A DNA stretch of 64,000 bases from Marinibium conchae (GCF_015595035.1 NZ_JADNRN010000005.1:1-64000), one strand, 5' to 3'. Shown: positions 1 through 9,180, numbered from the stretch's first letter. Made by a program: numbers and translations. The notes: a model not told the origin generated them from the letters alone.

Positions 1-24
1 ACGTTTCGTGCCGTCTCAAGCGGG

Positions 25-95
25 ATGCGTATACTACCTACATCCAATTTATTGTCAAGCCATTTTGCAAATTTATTTGAATTTATTTTTGACCG
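25..95 (-). promoter_or_regulatory. strong rRNA/tRNA-type promoter reading leftward out of the window
   Basis: Read on the minus strand, positions 58-53 give TTGACA and positions 36-31 give TAGTAT with a 16-bp spacer, followed by a GC-rich discriminator (ACGCATCCCGC). Upstream of the -35 (about 59-95) is an A/T-rich stretch resembling an UP element. This combination is typical of stringently controlled rRNA or tRNA operon promoters in gammaproteobacteria. The transcript start would be near position 22-26 and the transcribed gene lies outside the window, so the identity of the operon is inference. Confidence 0.6.
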
Positions 96-414
96 AAGTC
101 GATGTAAAACCCAACACAAATTGTAAAACACTTGCCACTTCAACTTAGCTCTAAACTTGCGTTTGGATGTCTCCGTTGAAGTGAGCGCGCATTTTAGAGA
201 TTAAATGTTTTTGTGCAAGTACTTTTATCAAAAAAACTGAAAAATCCTAAAAAAACTTGTTTCACTGCTCTTTATTCACTCAAAACGACTAATATTCCAT
301 CAAATTGCAATATTTTTCCTATTCAAACGATTGAAAACTGGCAAATGTCGCTTAAAAGCGTCATATTGTAGGTGCCTTTTACATAACATTAACAAAAAAA
401 GATAAGGAAAGGTT
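96..414. other. intergenic region, no gene seen
   Basis: About 320 bases between the leftward promoter and the RRM gene. No convincing open frame on either strand. It is A/T-rich and must hold the promoter of the rightward RRM gene; its ribosome binding site (AAGGAAAGG) lies just before the ATG at 415. No riboswitch or other structured leader was recognised. Confidence 0.5.
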
Positions 415-912
415 ATGGTATCCATAAAAATGCCGCTAATTGTGGTGGCATCAATCATACTTGCTGTGATTGGTTATATAGTTACATCTTCAGTTTCACC
501 CACTGATGCTTCCATTATTCAAAAGTCTACATTCTCAATCGGTGTTTTAGCTACCGCTGTCACATTTGTATTATTAGGCAGTCTTACGAAAACAAAAGGA
601 ACATCAACGCCAAGCTCAAGTTCAACATCTTCAGGTGCTTCTATAGATACAGATAATGATGACATAGCAACTTTGTATGTCGGTAATCTTCCATATAGAG
701 CTAACGAGCAAGTTGTGAAAGAACATTTTGAAAGCTTCGGCTTTGTAAAATCGGTTCGTTTAATGAAGGACAAGCGAACTGGAAAACGAAAAGGCTTCGG
801 CTTTGTAGAAGTTGGCTCAGCTGAAGCAGAGACCATGATAGAAAAACTGAATGATTCTGAATTTCAGGAAAGAACAATAAAAGTTCGTCCTGCAAAAGAC
901 AAAGTCGCTTAG
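415..912 (+). CDS. membrane-anchored RRM-domain RNA-binding protein
   Basis: 165 aa. Two hydrophobic segments at about residues 6-26 and 39-57 are followed by a Ser/Thr-rich linker (about 58-80) and one RNA recognition motif (about 85-160). RNP2 is LYVGNL (87-92) and RNP1 is KGFGFVEV (126-133) with both aromatic residues intact, so single-stranded RNA binding is likely. Such short RRM proteins occur in Vibrionaceae and Alteromonadales; some are cold- or stress-associated, but nothing here shows which RNA is bound. The ATG at 415 is preceded by a strong AAGGAAAGG site. It is monocistronic: a hairpin terminator follows directly. The transmembrane region would tether RNA binding to the inner membrane. 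The domain call is secure; the role is unknown. Confidence 0.85.
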   Translation: MVSIKMPLIVVASIILAVIGYIVTSSVSPTDASIIQKSTFSIGVLATAVTFVLLGSLTKTKGTSTPSSSSTSSGASIDTDNDDIATLYVGNLPYRANEQVVKEHFESFGFVKSVRLMKDKRTGKRKGFGFVEVGSAEAETMIEKLNDSEFQERTIKVRPAKDKVA

Positions 913-953
913 ATATATCTACACCAATAAAGTAAAAGTCCACTGCAAGCTAT

Positions 954-991
954 AGTGCCAGCTAGTTATGAACTGGCTGGCACTTTCTTTT
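954..991 (+). terminator. rho-independent terminator after the RRM gene
   Basis: A perfect 14-bp inverted repeat (954-967 and 971-984, AGTGCCAGCTAGTT with its complement) with a 3-base loop is followed by TTCTTTT. It sits 42 bases after the RRM stop codon. Confidence 0.9.
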
Positions 992-1056
992 AGACGGGGA
1001 TATCTTTGCTTTTTATGCGTGTTGGCGCATTATTGCTAATGCCGCATATCCACCAA

Positions 1057-2259
1057 TTAGTAGTCCGGTTTTGGCTCTATACCTTCAAGAAGCTTTGCGT
1101 TGAAAGAATGAAAGCGATTAATTGCCGTTAAAATATCGGGAACTTGAACATCTTTCAATTCATTAACTAAGCTATTTATGACTGATTTAAAATCACCCTG
1201 ACTTTCTAATGTCTCTTGCGCTTGATCTAAGCCATCTAATAACTTATTCAGATACTGAGCTACCGCCTTCGGTGCTTTCAAATCGGTATCATCGTTTGAG
1301 TACTGTTGAATTTCTCCATACTTCTGTACCTTCTGATAGCTTTCAGCTTGAGTGAGTTGAAAAGCGAAAGAAGCCAGCTCTTTGTTATCGAAGCCAACAT
1401 TCAAAGAGTCTTCAAAAGCCTTTTCAATATCTCCTCTGTAAAAACTATTTGCTATATCATCTGCCTGAGCAACTAAATCTCCGATAGCCTTGAGCTCTTC
1501 GTCATCTAGCTCCCCAGATATTGCTAACGAGAAACTTTGGCTCTCTTTCAGTATAGTGTTGGATACTCCTGATTCGGTTGAGATAAATGACCGACTATCT
1601 AAGCTTTGCGATAGCCCGAACTGAATTGTTACCTCATCGCCGTCGCGCGTCCGTACGTAAAACTCACTTAGTTCACTGCGTTTTGCTTCTAAGGCTGTGT
1701 TGAGACCTATCTGCTCGTCCTCGGCAACTGGGAAGATGTTATTTTCTAGCTTATCAATGCCATCAAAAATCGTATCTCGACTTGCATTAATGCCTTTTTC
1801 AATATCATCATTTATCGAGTTACTTAACTCCTGGCGAGCAAGTGCGATACCTTTGTCGACACCAAAGCGCGCTTGCTCAAAAAGAGAATTTAGCTTTTCA
1901 TCCGACGAACCTGATGATGCTGCTTTATTAATCACGCCGCCAACAAAATTGAGCACATTTTTTGCGACTTCTTCAAAGTCGAAAAGTTGCGTGTTGTCCG
2001 TGGCTTTTGATTTAGGGTTTTTCTCGCTACCCTCTTCACTTTCTTCACGTAACTCGAGGGCATCATTGATGGCACCTCCCAATACTCGGGCAGCAATAGA
2101 ACGCCCGTCAGATATAGATTCATTAGGTGCAATGAATGACTGCTGCAACTCTCTAGCCTGTTGCAGGCCGTCTTGTTGGAGCTTCTTATTCAATACTTCA
2201 TCAGGGCGAACAACTTGTTGCTTTTCGCCTTGGTATGTTTTTACTTCTACTATATTCAT
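1057..2259 (-). CDS. DUF5610 domain-containing protein
   Basis: About 400 aa, acidic, with no signal peptide or membrane segment. The region from about residue 90 (FDFEEVAKNVLNFVGGVI onward, through an FEQARFGVDKGIALARQEL-like stretch) matches what I know of DUF5610, a family common in Alteromonadales and Vibrionaceae without an assigned biochemical function. The remainder is Gln/Glu/Asp-rich and probably largely helical. I chose the ATG at 2259 (MNIVEVKTYQG) because GAGGT lies about 8 bases upstream; the open frame continues 32 codons further, but those codons would overlap the divergent trmA promoter. It is transcribed divergently from trmA with about 124 bp between the starts. Confidence 0.7.
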   Translation of the reverse strand: MNIVEVKTYQGEKQQVVRPDEVLNKKLQQDGLQQARELQQSFIAPNESISDGRSIAARVLGGAINDALELREESEEGSEKNPKSKATDNTQLFDFEEVAKNVLNFVGGVINKAASSGSSDEKLNSLFEQARFGVDKGIALARQELSNSINDDIEKGINASRDTIFDGIDKLENNIFPVAEDEQIGLNTALEAKRSELSEFYVRTRDGDEVTIQFGLSQSLDSRSFISTESGVSNTILKESQSFSLAISGELDDEELKAIGDLVAQADDIANSFYRGDIEKAFEDSLNVGFDNKELASFAFQLTQAESYQKVQKYGEIQQYSNDDTDLKAPKAVAQYLNKLLDGLDQAQETLESQGDFKSVINSLVNELKDVQVPDILTAINRFHSFNAKLLEGIEPKPDY

Positions 2260-2383
2260 TTCAGATACCTCACTATCCTCAACAACCTTATCGACTGCAG
2301 AATGCAAAACCTTAAGCTTTAACTTGGTAATTTTTTCAAAAACCTTACAATCCACCTATATTAACGAGAGAAATGGCGTACTT

Positions 2384-3475
2384 ATGGCACTTGAATTAAC
2401 TCAAGCCTATGCAGAGCAACTACAAGACAAAGAGAAGAAAATCAAAGATTTGCTTTCTCCCTTTTATACCCTAGCAATCGATTCTTACCCATCAAAACCC
2501 GAAAACTTTAGAATGCGTGCTGAGTTTAGGATCTGGCACGAGGGCTCTGATAGCTATCACATCATGTTTGACCAGAATTCTAAGCAACAATACCGCGTTG
2601 ATTACCTTCCTGCGGCAAGTCTTCTAATCAACAAGGCAATGACTGCAGTTTGCAATGCACTTGTTGGTAATGAGGTGTTGAGAAAAAAACTGTTTCAGAT
2701 TGATTATCTCAGTACACTTACCGATGAGATATTGGTAACGATGGTATATCATCGTCCCCTTGATGATGAATGGTTAGAGGAAATCGCTAAGTTACAGCAA
2801 GGTCTAGCGCCAGAAATGAAAGTTGAATTCATTGGGCGCTCAAAGAAACAAAAGCTAGTGCCCGACAGAGATTATGTGATTGAGCGTCTTCCAATTTTTG
2901 ATAAACACTACGAATTTAAGCAAATTGAAAACAGCTTTACTCAGCCAAACGCACTAGTTAATTGTAAAATGATTGAGTGGGCAATGACGCAGACTAAGCA
3001 GTCTGATGGAGATTTACTTGAGCTCTATTGCGGTGCAGGCAACTTTTCGATCCCTATGGCTTCGATTTTTGACAAGGTACTCGCTACTGAAATCTCGAAA
3101 ACATCTGTGAATGCAGCTCAGTTCAATATTGACAGAAACGCAATTTCTAACTTAAAAATCGTGAGGTTCTCAAGTGAAGAATTTGTCGAAGCGATGAAAG
3201 GAGAACGCAAGTTTGTTCGTCTCAAGGATATCGAGTTAAACGATTACGCTTTCTCAACAGTGCTTGTTGACCCCCCAAGGGCTGGGCTTGATAGCGAGAC
3301 CATTAAGTTAATTCAACAGTTCGACAATATCATTTATATATCGTGCAACCCAGTAACCCTTGCAGATAACTTAACGACACTAACCACCACACATGAAGTA
3401 AAACGTGCAGCTATCTTCGATCAGTTCCCATTCACTTCTCATATAGAAAGTGGCGTATTTTTAAGTCGAAGATAA
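2384..3475 (+). CDS. trmA: tRNA/tmRNA (uracil-C5)-methyltransferase TrmA
   Basis: 363 aa, against 366 in E. coli. It makes 5-methyluridine at position 54 of the tRNA T-loop using SAM. Seen: the N-terminal RMRAEFRIWH motif, the SAM-binding loop LLELYCGAGNF, the VDPPRAGLD motif and the catalytic-cysteine motif YISCNP, ending FDQFPFTSHIESGVF. Similarity to E. coli TrmA is high throughout. The frame is open a further 229 codons upstream, but that stretch is antisense to the DUF5610 gene and has no TrmA similarity, so the ATG at 2384 (MALELTQ) is the start; its ribosome binding site is weak (GAGAG, rather distant). Confidence 0.96.
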   Translation: MALELTQAYAEQLQDKEKKIKDLLSPFYTLAIDSYPSKPENFRMRAEFRIWHEGSDSYHIMFDQNSKQQYRVDYLPAASLLINKAMTAVCNALVGNEVLRKKLFQIDYLSTLTDEILVTMVYHRPLDDEWLEEIAKLQQGLAPEMKVEFIGRSKKQKLVPDRDYVIERLPIFDKHYEFKQIENSFTQPNALVNCKMIEWAMTQTKQSDGDLLELYCGAGNFSIPMASIFDKVLATEISKTSVNAAQFNIDRNAISNLKIVRFSSEEFVEAMKGERKFVRLKDIELNDYAFSTVLVDPPRAGLDSETIKLIQQFDNIIYISCNPVTLADNLTTLTTTHEVKRAAIFDQFPFTSHIESGVFLSRR

Positions 3476-3516
3476 AAGAGGGTAAAATATAAGCGGTGCA
3501 ATATGCTTTGGACGCC

Positions 3517-4116
3517 TTATCGAGAAGCGTACTTCACCGCTCCATATTGTACAAAACGCAGTTGGAGCTTCACGCTGGCAGCAATATCACGCCTGGCGAT
3601 GTCGTCGGAATCTAGGGCTTCTGCACCAGCACTGAAAACCAGTTTGACCATTGCCTCCGCCTGCATCGTTGCTATATTACGTGGTAACTTTAATTGTAAA
3701 ATTACGTAGTCAGTAAGCTCCTCTATAAAATGCTGGATCTCTCTAACCACCGCTGCTCGAAACGCAGCTGATGTACCGGTGTGTTCACGTAACAGAAGAC
3801 GAAAAACATTTTTATTTGCTGTAATAAACTCCATAAATGTATCTACCGAGATGTCAATAACTCCACCACCAGCTTCAATACGCTGACGTGCTTGACGCAT
3901 CAGTTGTCGCAGCGCCAAACCGGCCTCATCAACCAAGGTTAAGCCGAGCTCATTAATATCGCCAAAGTGCCGATAAAAAGAAGTTGGTGCAATTCCCGCC
4001 TCGCGGGCGACCTCTCTTAAGCTCATAGCGGATAAACTTTTATCTTCGTCGAGTAGACTGAAAGCGGCATCAACTATGCGTTGTCGAGTTTGAAGTTTTT
4101 GTTCTTGTCGGTTCAT
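3517..4116 (-). CDS. fabR: unsaturated fatty acid biosynthesis repressor FabR
   Basis: 199 aa TetR-family regulator. The N-terminal helix-turn-helix ([20 protein letters not shown]) is nearly identical to E. coli FabR, and the ligand domain keeps [31 protein letters not shown] and [10 protein letters not shown]. In E. coli, FabR represses fabA and fabB in response to the acyl-ACP/CoA pool. Here it is divergent from a fatty acid desaturase, with a FabR-like operator between them (4191-4208), so it probably controls desaturation and possibly itself. The ATG at 4116 is chosen over an upstream TTG at 4134; neither has an obvious ribosome binding site. It converges on trmA, 41 bp apart. Confidence 0.93.
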   Translation of the reverse strand: MNRQEQKLQTRQRIVDAAFSLLDEDKSLSAMSLREVAREAGIAPTSFYRHFGDINELGLTLVDEAGLALRQLMRQARQRIEAGGGVIDISVDTFMEFITANKNVFRLLLREHTGTSAAFRAAVVREIQHFIEELTDYVILQLKLPRNIATMQAEAMVKLVFSAGAEALDSDDIARRDIAASVKLQLRFVQYGAVKYASR

Positions 4117-4190
4117 GTAAATAGAATACAACAAAAACAGAAAGATAAAGAAGTTTATTTCTTGCCAAAAATGACAACTAAAGTTAAATT

Positions 4191-4208
4191 AGCGTACAGT
4201 TGTAAGCT
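4191..4208. promoter_or_regulatory. FabR-type operator
   Basis: AGCGTACAGTTGTAAGCT is an inverted repeat (AGCGTACA, 2-bp spacer, TGTAAGCT, one mismatched pair) that closely resembles the E. coli FabR site upstream of fabA/fabB (AGCGTACA...). It ends 17 bp before the desaturase start and 75 bp before fabR, so FabR bound here would overlap the desaturase promoter. Confidence 0.75.
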
Positions 4209-4225
4209 GAAATTTAGGTCATCCT

Positions 4226-5359
4226 TTGAATAAACCTCCCCTTATTATTACCAACGTTATTGTCTTTAGCGCACTAACATTACTTGCTTTGGTAGGGACA
4301 CCAATATGGGCAATTATGTACGGTTTCGATTGGATCGAAATCGGCACTGCTATTTTTCTTTTTTATTTTACAGGCATGTCAATAACGGCAGGCTATCACC
4401 GCTTGTGGTCTCACAAAACCTATGATGCTCATCCTGTAATACGCTGCATTCTTGCAGTTGGTGGCGCAATGACAGTGCAGAATAGCATTTTACACTGGTC
4501 ATCTGACCACCGCGTTCATCATCGCCACGTTGATGTAAACGACGAGGACCCCTATTCAGCGAAAAAGGGCTTCTGGTATTCACATATGGGCTGGATGCTT
4601 CGAGAGCACAAAGCAAAGCGCTTTGTTGACTACAGTAATTGTAAAGACCTACAGAAAGACAAAGTGGTAATGTGGCAACACAACCATTACCTACCTATTG
4701 TTCTTATTGCAAATTTTGGAATCACCGGTTTTCTTGGCTGGCTAAATGGTGACATTCTTTCTATGGTGCTGCTTGCTGGAGTCACGCGGATTGTATTGGT
4801 CCATCATGTAACCTTTTTTATCAATTCTTTAGCTCATATTTGGGGCTCAAGACCTTATACTGATACAAACACTGCGCGAGATAATCATCTTCTTGCTTTC
4901 TTCACTTTCGGTGAGGGCTATCATAACTACCACCATATTTTTGAATATGATTATCGAAACGGCATTAAATGGTGGCAATTTGATCCGACAAAATGGATGA
5001 TTAAAGGCTTATCATATCTAGGCTTAACCTCTAAACTTCGTACCTGCCCAGAAGAACGAATTGAAAAAGCAAAATTAGAAATGCAACTCAAATATGCCCA
5101 AGACAAGGCAATACTCTTACCAAATACTGAGGAGATTATTGCGAGAATGGAAAAGGAATATGAGGAGCTAGTGCAAAGAATGTCCGACTTTTACGCGGCT
5201 AAGAAACGCTTAATGAACGCGAAGAAAAAGAACCTCCAGAAGACCTATGAAAGCCTTGAGCTCGACTTTAAATGCAAAGAACTGAAAAAGAACTTTGAAA
5301 TACAAAAGCAAAAATGGCGATCGGTGTATAGCTTCTATTTCGAGCAGCAAACTGCTTAA
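4226..5359 (+). CDS. membrane fatty acid (acyl-CoA/lipid delta-9) desaturase
   Basis: 377 aa. It has the three histidine boxes of the stearoyl-CoA desaturase/DesC family: HRLWSH (58-63), HRVHH (95-99) and HNYHH (233-237), and about four hydrophobic segments. It is expected to introduce a cis double bond into acyl chains with di-iron and O2 to adjust membrane fluidity. The last 90-100 residues (from about 282, EERIEKAKLEMQL onward) are highly charged and predicted coiled coil, an extension beyond the catalytic core. The start is TTG (MNKPPLIITN) after TTTAGGTC; the next ATG is at codon 31 inside the first hydrophobic region. The FabR-like operator just upstream and divergent fabR imply regulation by acyl-chain supply. 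Confidence 0.9.
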   Translation: MNKPPLIITNVIVFSALTLLALVGTPIWAIMYGFDWIEIGTAIFLFYFTGMSITAGYHRLWSHKTYDAHPVIRCILAVGGAMTVQNSILHWSSDHRVHHRHVDVNDEDPYSAKKGFWYSHMGWMLREHKAKRFVDYSNCKDLQKDKVVMWQHNHYLPIVLIANFGITGFLGWLNGDILSMVLLAGVTRIVLVHHVTFFINSLAHIWGSRPYTDTNTARDNHLLAFFTFGEGYHNYHHIFEYDYRNGIKWWQFDPTKWMIKGLSYLGLTSKLRTCPEERIEKAKLEMQLKYAQDKAILLPNTEEIIARMEKEYEELVQRMSDFYAAKKRLMNAKKKNLQKTYESLELDFKCKELKKNFEIQKQKWRSVYSFYFEQQTA

Positions 5360-5377
5360 ACAGGGATATTTAATATG

Positions 5378-5403
5378 AAAGGATGCTTTGGCATCCTTTT
5401 TTA
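5378..5403 (+). terminator. terminator after the desaturase gene
   Basis: Stem AAAGGATGC with its complement GCATCCTTT and a TTTG loop is followed by a T run, about 20 bases after the desaturase stop codon. Confidence 0.85.
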
Positions 5404-5450
5404 TTCGTCAAATATTGATAAACTATTGAAAATTAGATTGGAAATAGCAT

Positions 5451-6869
5451 ATGCCACATAGAAAAAAATCAAACCAAGACTTCGATTTCGATGCTGTTGT
5501 CATTGGCACAGGCCCTGCCGGTGAAGGGGTCTCAATGCAGCTTTCAAAAGCAGGAAAGCGTGTAGCAGCCATCGAAAGATACGAGTCGGTAGGTGGAGGT
5601 TGCACTCATTGGGGCACAATTCCTTCTAAGGCTTTGCGCCATTCAGTGAGTCGCTTGGTTGAATATAACCAAAATCCGCTATTTAACGATAACAATTCCT
5701 CAAGAAGTTTAACCTTCGCCGATATTATGCAGCATGCTAGTGGTGTTATCAGAAAGCAATCAAGACTACGCTCTAGTTTTTATGATAGAAACGGAGTACC
5801 TGTTATTACTGGTGAAGCAAGCTTTATCGATAATAATACACTGAGTGTCAGTCGTATTGACGGCTCAGTTGAAACAATCACTGCAAAGCAGTTTGTGCTT
5901 GCTGTTGGCTCAAGCCCATATAAACCAAAAGATATCGATTTCACGCACCCTCGCATATATAACAGCGATACTTTACTTTCTTTGAAGCATCACCCCAAAA
6001 GTGTCATTGTCTATGGTGCTGGTGTAATTGGAAGTGAATACGCTTCGATATTTAGAGGTATGGGAGTGAAAGTCGATCTGGTAAATATGCGTGATCGCTT
6101 ACTTTCCTTCTTAGATACTGAAATATCTGATGCGTTGAGCTATCACTTGTGGAATAACGGTGTGGTTATTCGCCATAATGAAGAATACGAGTCTGTTGAA
6201 GCTCATGACGATTATGTTGTTCTAAACCTAAAATCAGGTAAGCGAATGAAAGCAGATTGTCTTCTTTTTGCAAATGGAAGATCGGGTAATACAGCTGAAC
6301 TTGAACTTAAAAATGTTGGTTTGAAAGCTGATAGTCGTGGCCAGGTAAAAGTAAATGGCAACTACCAAACTGACGTAGAAAACATCTATGCTGTCGGCGA
6401 TGTAGTAGGCTACCCTAGTCTTGCATCTGCAGCATATAATCAAGGCCGATTTGCAGCAGAGGCTATGCTGTCAGGAGAGTGTCACAAAGCACTTGTAGAG
6501 GATATACCAACAGGCATTTATACCTTGCCGGAAATTAGCTCAGTGGGAAAAACAGAGCAGCAACTTACCGAATTACGGATCCCTTATGAAGTAGGAAGAG
6601 CTCAATTCAAGCACCTTGCGAGAGCACAAATAGCAGACACAGTGGTGGGCAGTTTGAAGCTTCTCTTCCATCGTGAAACAAAGGAATTATTAGGTATACA
6701 CTGCTTTGGAGAACGTGCTAGTGAGATCGTCCATATCGGTCAGGCGATTATGCAGCAAGAAGGTAAAGGCAATACAATAGAGTATTTTGTTAACACTACT
6801 TTTAATTATCCGACAATGGCTGAGGCATATCGGGTAGCCGCCTTGAATGGCTTAAATAGAGTCTTTTAA
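5451..6869 (+). CDS. sthA: soluble (Si-specific) NAD(P)+ transhydrogenase
   Basis: 472 aa, against 466 in E. coli SthA. A cytosolic FAD flavoprotein that interconverts NADPH + NAD+ and NADP+ + NADH, usually draining excess NADPH. Seen: the N-terminal FAD dinucleotide fold ([11 protein letters not shown]), the [20 protein letters not shown] region where the usual second redox cysteine is threonine, as is normal for SthA, the second Rossmann motif ([19 protein letters not shown]), the [19 protein letters not shown] motif, and the C-terminal dimer interface ending [20 protein letters not shown]. The ATG at 5451 follows GGAAATAGCAT. A 91-bp gap with a terminator separates it from the desaturase, so it is transcribed on its own. 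Confidence 0.96.
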   Translation: MPHRKKSNQDFDFDAVVIGTGPAGEGVSMQLSKAGKRVAAIERYESVGGGCTHWGTIPSKALRHSVSRLVEYNQNPLFNDNNSSRSLTFADIMQHASGVIRKQSRLRSSFYDRNGVPVITGEASFIDNNTLSVSRIDGSVETITAKQFVLAVGSSPYKPKDIDFTHPRIYNSDTLLSLKHHPKSVIVYGAGVIGSEYASIFRGMGVKVDLVNMRDRLLSFLDTEISDALSYHLWNNGVVIRHNEEYESVEAHDDYVVLNLKSGKRMKADCLLFANGRSGNTAELELKNVGLKADSRGQVKVNGNYQTDVENIYAVGDVVGYPSLASAAYNQGRFAAEAMLSGECHKALVEDIPTGIYTLPEISSVGKTEQQLTELRIPYEVGRAQFKHLARAQIADTVVGSLKLLFHRETKELLGIHCFGERASEIVHIGQAIMQQEGKGNTIEYFVNTTFNYPTMAEAYRVAALNGLNRVF

Positions 6870-6883
6870 TTTCATTAAGATGG

Positions 6884-6924
6884 AAAAAAGCGCCTAAGCT
6901 ACAATAGCGAAGGCGCTTTTTTTA
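6884..6924. terminator. bidirectional terminator between sthA and the next minus-strand gene
   Basis: AAAAAGCGCCT (6885-6895) pairs with AGGCGCTTTTT (6911-6921) with a 15-base loop. There are A/T tails on both sides, so it can serve both convergent genes. Confidence 0.85.
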
Positions 6925-6944
6925 TTTCTAAAACAGGCTAGCGC

Positions 6945-8639
6945 TTATTTAACAAGCACCGTTGAATCCATCACTATGCCTTTATCATTAACATTAACAT
7001 CCACCGACAAAACCATATCAGTTTCCATCATTGATTCTAGCTCAGGTGGCATTGGCTGACCCGACATTTGCATGATAGGCAACAACTGCTTAAAGAACTG
7101 CCCATAGTCTATGGTTATTGCTTGCAAGCCATTTGCTTCAACACTTTCGCTAAGCACTGATTCAGCTTGTGCTTTCGCTTTTTCACCAGCATAAATGACC
7201 AAGTGCTCTTGGTTCGCTTGCGCCATCACTTGAATGCCAAACTGATCTAGCATTGGCACAAGTTGATTCAAAGACAACTCTTCACCCGCAGCTGGCAATG
7301 GTTGCGCACCAAGGAAAGGGACGAAAGTTTGTAAGCTGCCGTATAAAGCTGAAATATTCTTAGCTGAAACTGACACAACCGCGTCTATCGCCATCGATTC
7401 ACCAGACATGTCAAATACAAACTCATTTATAGCCGCTGCCGTACCGAAGAAACCGTTGGCAACACCAGCCATAGCAAAAGCGCCCGTTGGATTATTTTGC
7501 TTAAGCTCTTCTTGAGCCATTACTAAGGGTTCACATGATAACGGTAGGTTTGCCATTGCATTAAACATTGAGTTAACACTGCCACTCAATTCAGCTACTT
7601 CAAGCCCAACACCGATCGACATGATGCTGTTATTATTTTTTACATAACCTGGAATGAAGCCTCTAAGCGCCTTTAAGCCATCGATTGCAACTTGGCTATT
7701 AGTCGGGATTAACATTGAGCCTTGTACTTCTACTCCTGCGTCACCCTTCATGTTCACTTTGCTGTCGATGAACAAGCCTGGCCACAGCGCCGTAAGCATG
7801 CCGATATCAGCCTTGCATGCAGGCTCTCTAAACATTTCGAACTCTTGAGCAAGCTCATCGCCAGCAAGCAAATTCAAGTCCTTCGCAAGTGAGTTACCGT
7901 CAAGACTAGTAAACATAAGCCCAATTTGCTCAGTACTTATGAAGCCGAAACCTTGAGAGCCCATACCGTAGTCTTTAGTCAATTTTTTGTATATCTCGCT
8001 ACCAACAAGAGGGTTTTGTTGCTTTGCAAAAGCCATTGTTGTTTTTAAATGTTCTTCGCCTAACTTAGGACTGTGCAGTGCAACCACACCCCAGCCATCC
8101 GCTGCGCGTACTAGCAGATCAATCTGTTCATTTTCATCTAGCACGTAGCGAACATAACTTTGTCCGTCAAGCAGCTCATCGCTAAAAGCAATATTTGATG
8201 CCTGTTGCGCTTCAGCGAAAAAAGCCAAAAACTTAGCTTCGTCTTGCAACTCGAAATGAATAACAGGAGCGACGCCATTCATAAACAAAAGCGAGCGAAG
8301 TTGATTTTTGATACCTGTCTTAGCTTCCATCTGATCTGGCGTAGACACAGCATCAATGAATGAAGCAAAAAGACTCATTGCAAACTTAGCGCTTTCATCG
8401 GTTTCATATTCGAGCTCTTGCTCTAGCATAGTGCTCAAGTCACCATATTGACCTGGCTGAAGCCCTAAGGAAGCAAGATAAGTTTTCATATCAAGCGGCT
8501 CAACTTGCGCTGACAATACAACCGTATCAGCCGGCACATAGTCCAGCCTCTCCATTTTTGAGGCAGAACCTGACCCTAAAAATTGATACGCACCTACACC
8601 TAGAGCAACAAGCACTAAGATTATAATGAGATTCTTCAT
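6945..8639 (-). CDS. membrane-anchored/periplasmic hypothetical protein (DUF3352-like)
   Basis: 564 aa. One N-terminal hydrophobic segment (MKNLIIILVLVALGVGAYQF) acts as an uncleaved anchor or signal, leaving a large acidic periplasmic domain with no further membrane segment. The start of the domain (YVPADTVVLSAQVEPLD) resembles the opening of DUF3352-type proteins, but I cannot assign a function. Internal segments such as GFGFISTEQIGLMF and the repeated short beta-rich units suggest an all-beta/alpha-beta solute-binding-like fold. I chose the ATG at 8639, which has AAGGG 9 bases upstream; the frame extends 15 codons further without a ribosome site. It is monocistronic, between two terminators. 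Confidence 0.6.
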   Translation of the reverse strand: MKNLIIILVLVALGVGAYQFLGSGSASKMERLDYVPADTVVLSAQVEPLDMKTYLASLGLQPGQYGDLSTMLEQELEYETDESAKFAMSLFASFIDAVSTPDQMEAKTGIKNQLRSLLFMNGVAPVIHFELQDEAKFLAFFAEAQQASNIAFSDELLDGQSYVRYVLDENEQIDLLVRAADGWGVVALHSPKLGEEHLKTTMAFAKQQNPLVGSEIYKKLTKDYGMGSQGFGFISTEQIGLMFTSLDGNSLAKDLNLLAGDELAQEFEMFREPACKADIGMLTALWPGLFIDSKVNMKGDAGVEVQGSMLIPTNSQVAIDGLKALRGFIPGYVKNNNSIMSIGVGLEVAELSGSVNSMFNAMANLPLSCEPLVMAQEELKQNNPTGAFAMAGVANGFFGTAAAINEFVFDMSGESMAIDAVVSVSAKNISALYGSLQTFVPFLGAQPLPAAGEELSLNQLVPMLDQFGIQVMAQANQEHLVIYAGEKAKAQAESVLSESVEANGLQAITIDYGQFFKQLLPIMQMSGQPMPPELESMMETDMVLSVDVNVNDKGIVMDSTVLVK

Positions 8640-8761
8640 TGAAACGACCCTTGTAGAATTGAAATGCAGCGTCCATCGCAGCATTTTTATTTAAGTGGTG
8701 AATATATCACCTTTTTTAATGAAAATTGACTGTTTTGCTGATTTTTAGTCTCAAATACAAC

Positions 8762-8784
8762 AAAGCCTCCAAAAGGAGGCTTTT
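8762..8784. terminator. terminator hairpin
   Basis: AAAGCCTCC (8762-8770) and GGAGGCTTT (8775-8783) with an AAAA loop. It lies 76 bases beyond the stop of the 106-aa secreted protein gene on the minus strand. Confidence 0.8.
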
Positions 8785-8859
8785 GATATAGCAAGTATAA
8801 TGTTGTTTATTATGCTTAACTAGCCGATAAATACTGGCTTTGCACTACAACTTATGCCA

Positions 8860-9180
8860 CTAGTTTCTAGCTAATTGAGCATCTCGGTGGGCAACAACTT
8901 CGATCGACAATGTTTTTGGATCAAAGGTCATGGTGGCGATAGCTCTGTCACTAACTTGATTTGCATTTTGAATAAGTGACTCTTCCACTTTTTTGAAAGC
9001 GATGTTGGAAGAAATCTGCTTGCTCATACACTCACTATTCATAGTGAGCGTTTTTTTATCCATACAGTTAAATAACTTTGCATCACCGGCCTCTGCTGCT
9101 GCCATGCCAGTAGATAGAACGTAAGCGCTAGCGATAAACGTTGCTGTTGCAACTGATTTTCGAGAAATAGTTAACGTCAT
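8860..9180 (-). CDS. small secreted hypothetical protein
   Basis: 106 aa. The N-terminus (MTLTISRKSVATATFIASAY, then VLSTGMAAAEA) is a typical Sec signal peptide with likely cleavage after AEA. The mature part is about 75 aa with two cysteines (NCMDKK and SECMSKQ, about 12 residues apart) that could form a disulfide. I do not recognise the family. The ATG at 9180 has AAGG about 10 bases upstream; a longer form starting 14 codons earlier would bury the signal peptide and is less likely. It is flanked by its own terminator. Confidence 0.6.
   Translation of the reverse strand: MTLTISRKSVATATFIASAYVLSTGMAAAEAGDAKLFNCMDKKTLTMNSECMSKQISSNIAFKKVEESLIQNANQVSDRAIATMTFDPKTLSIEVVAHRDAQLARN

Noticed and set aside
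1697-2383. Long open frame upstream of trmA in the same frame
   Set aside because: It is antisense to the DUF5610 gene, has no TrmA similarity and only reflects the lack of stops; TrmA length fits the ATG at 2384.
5600-5660. Missing second redox cysteine in SthA (GGGCTHWGT)
   Set aside because: This is the normal state in SthA-type transhydrogenases, not a mutation.
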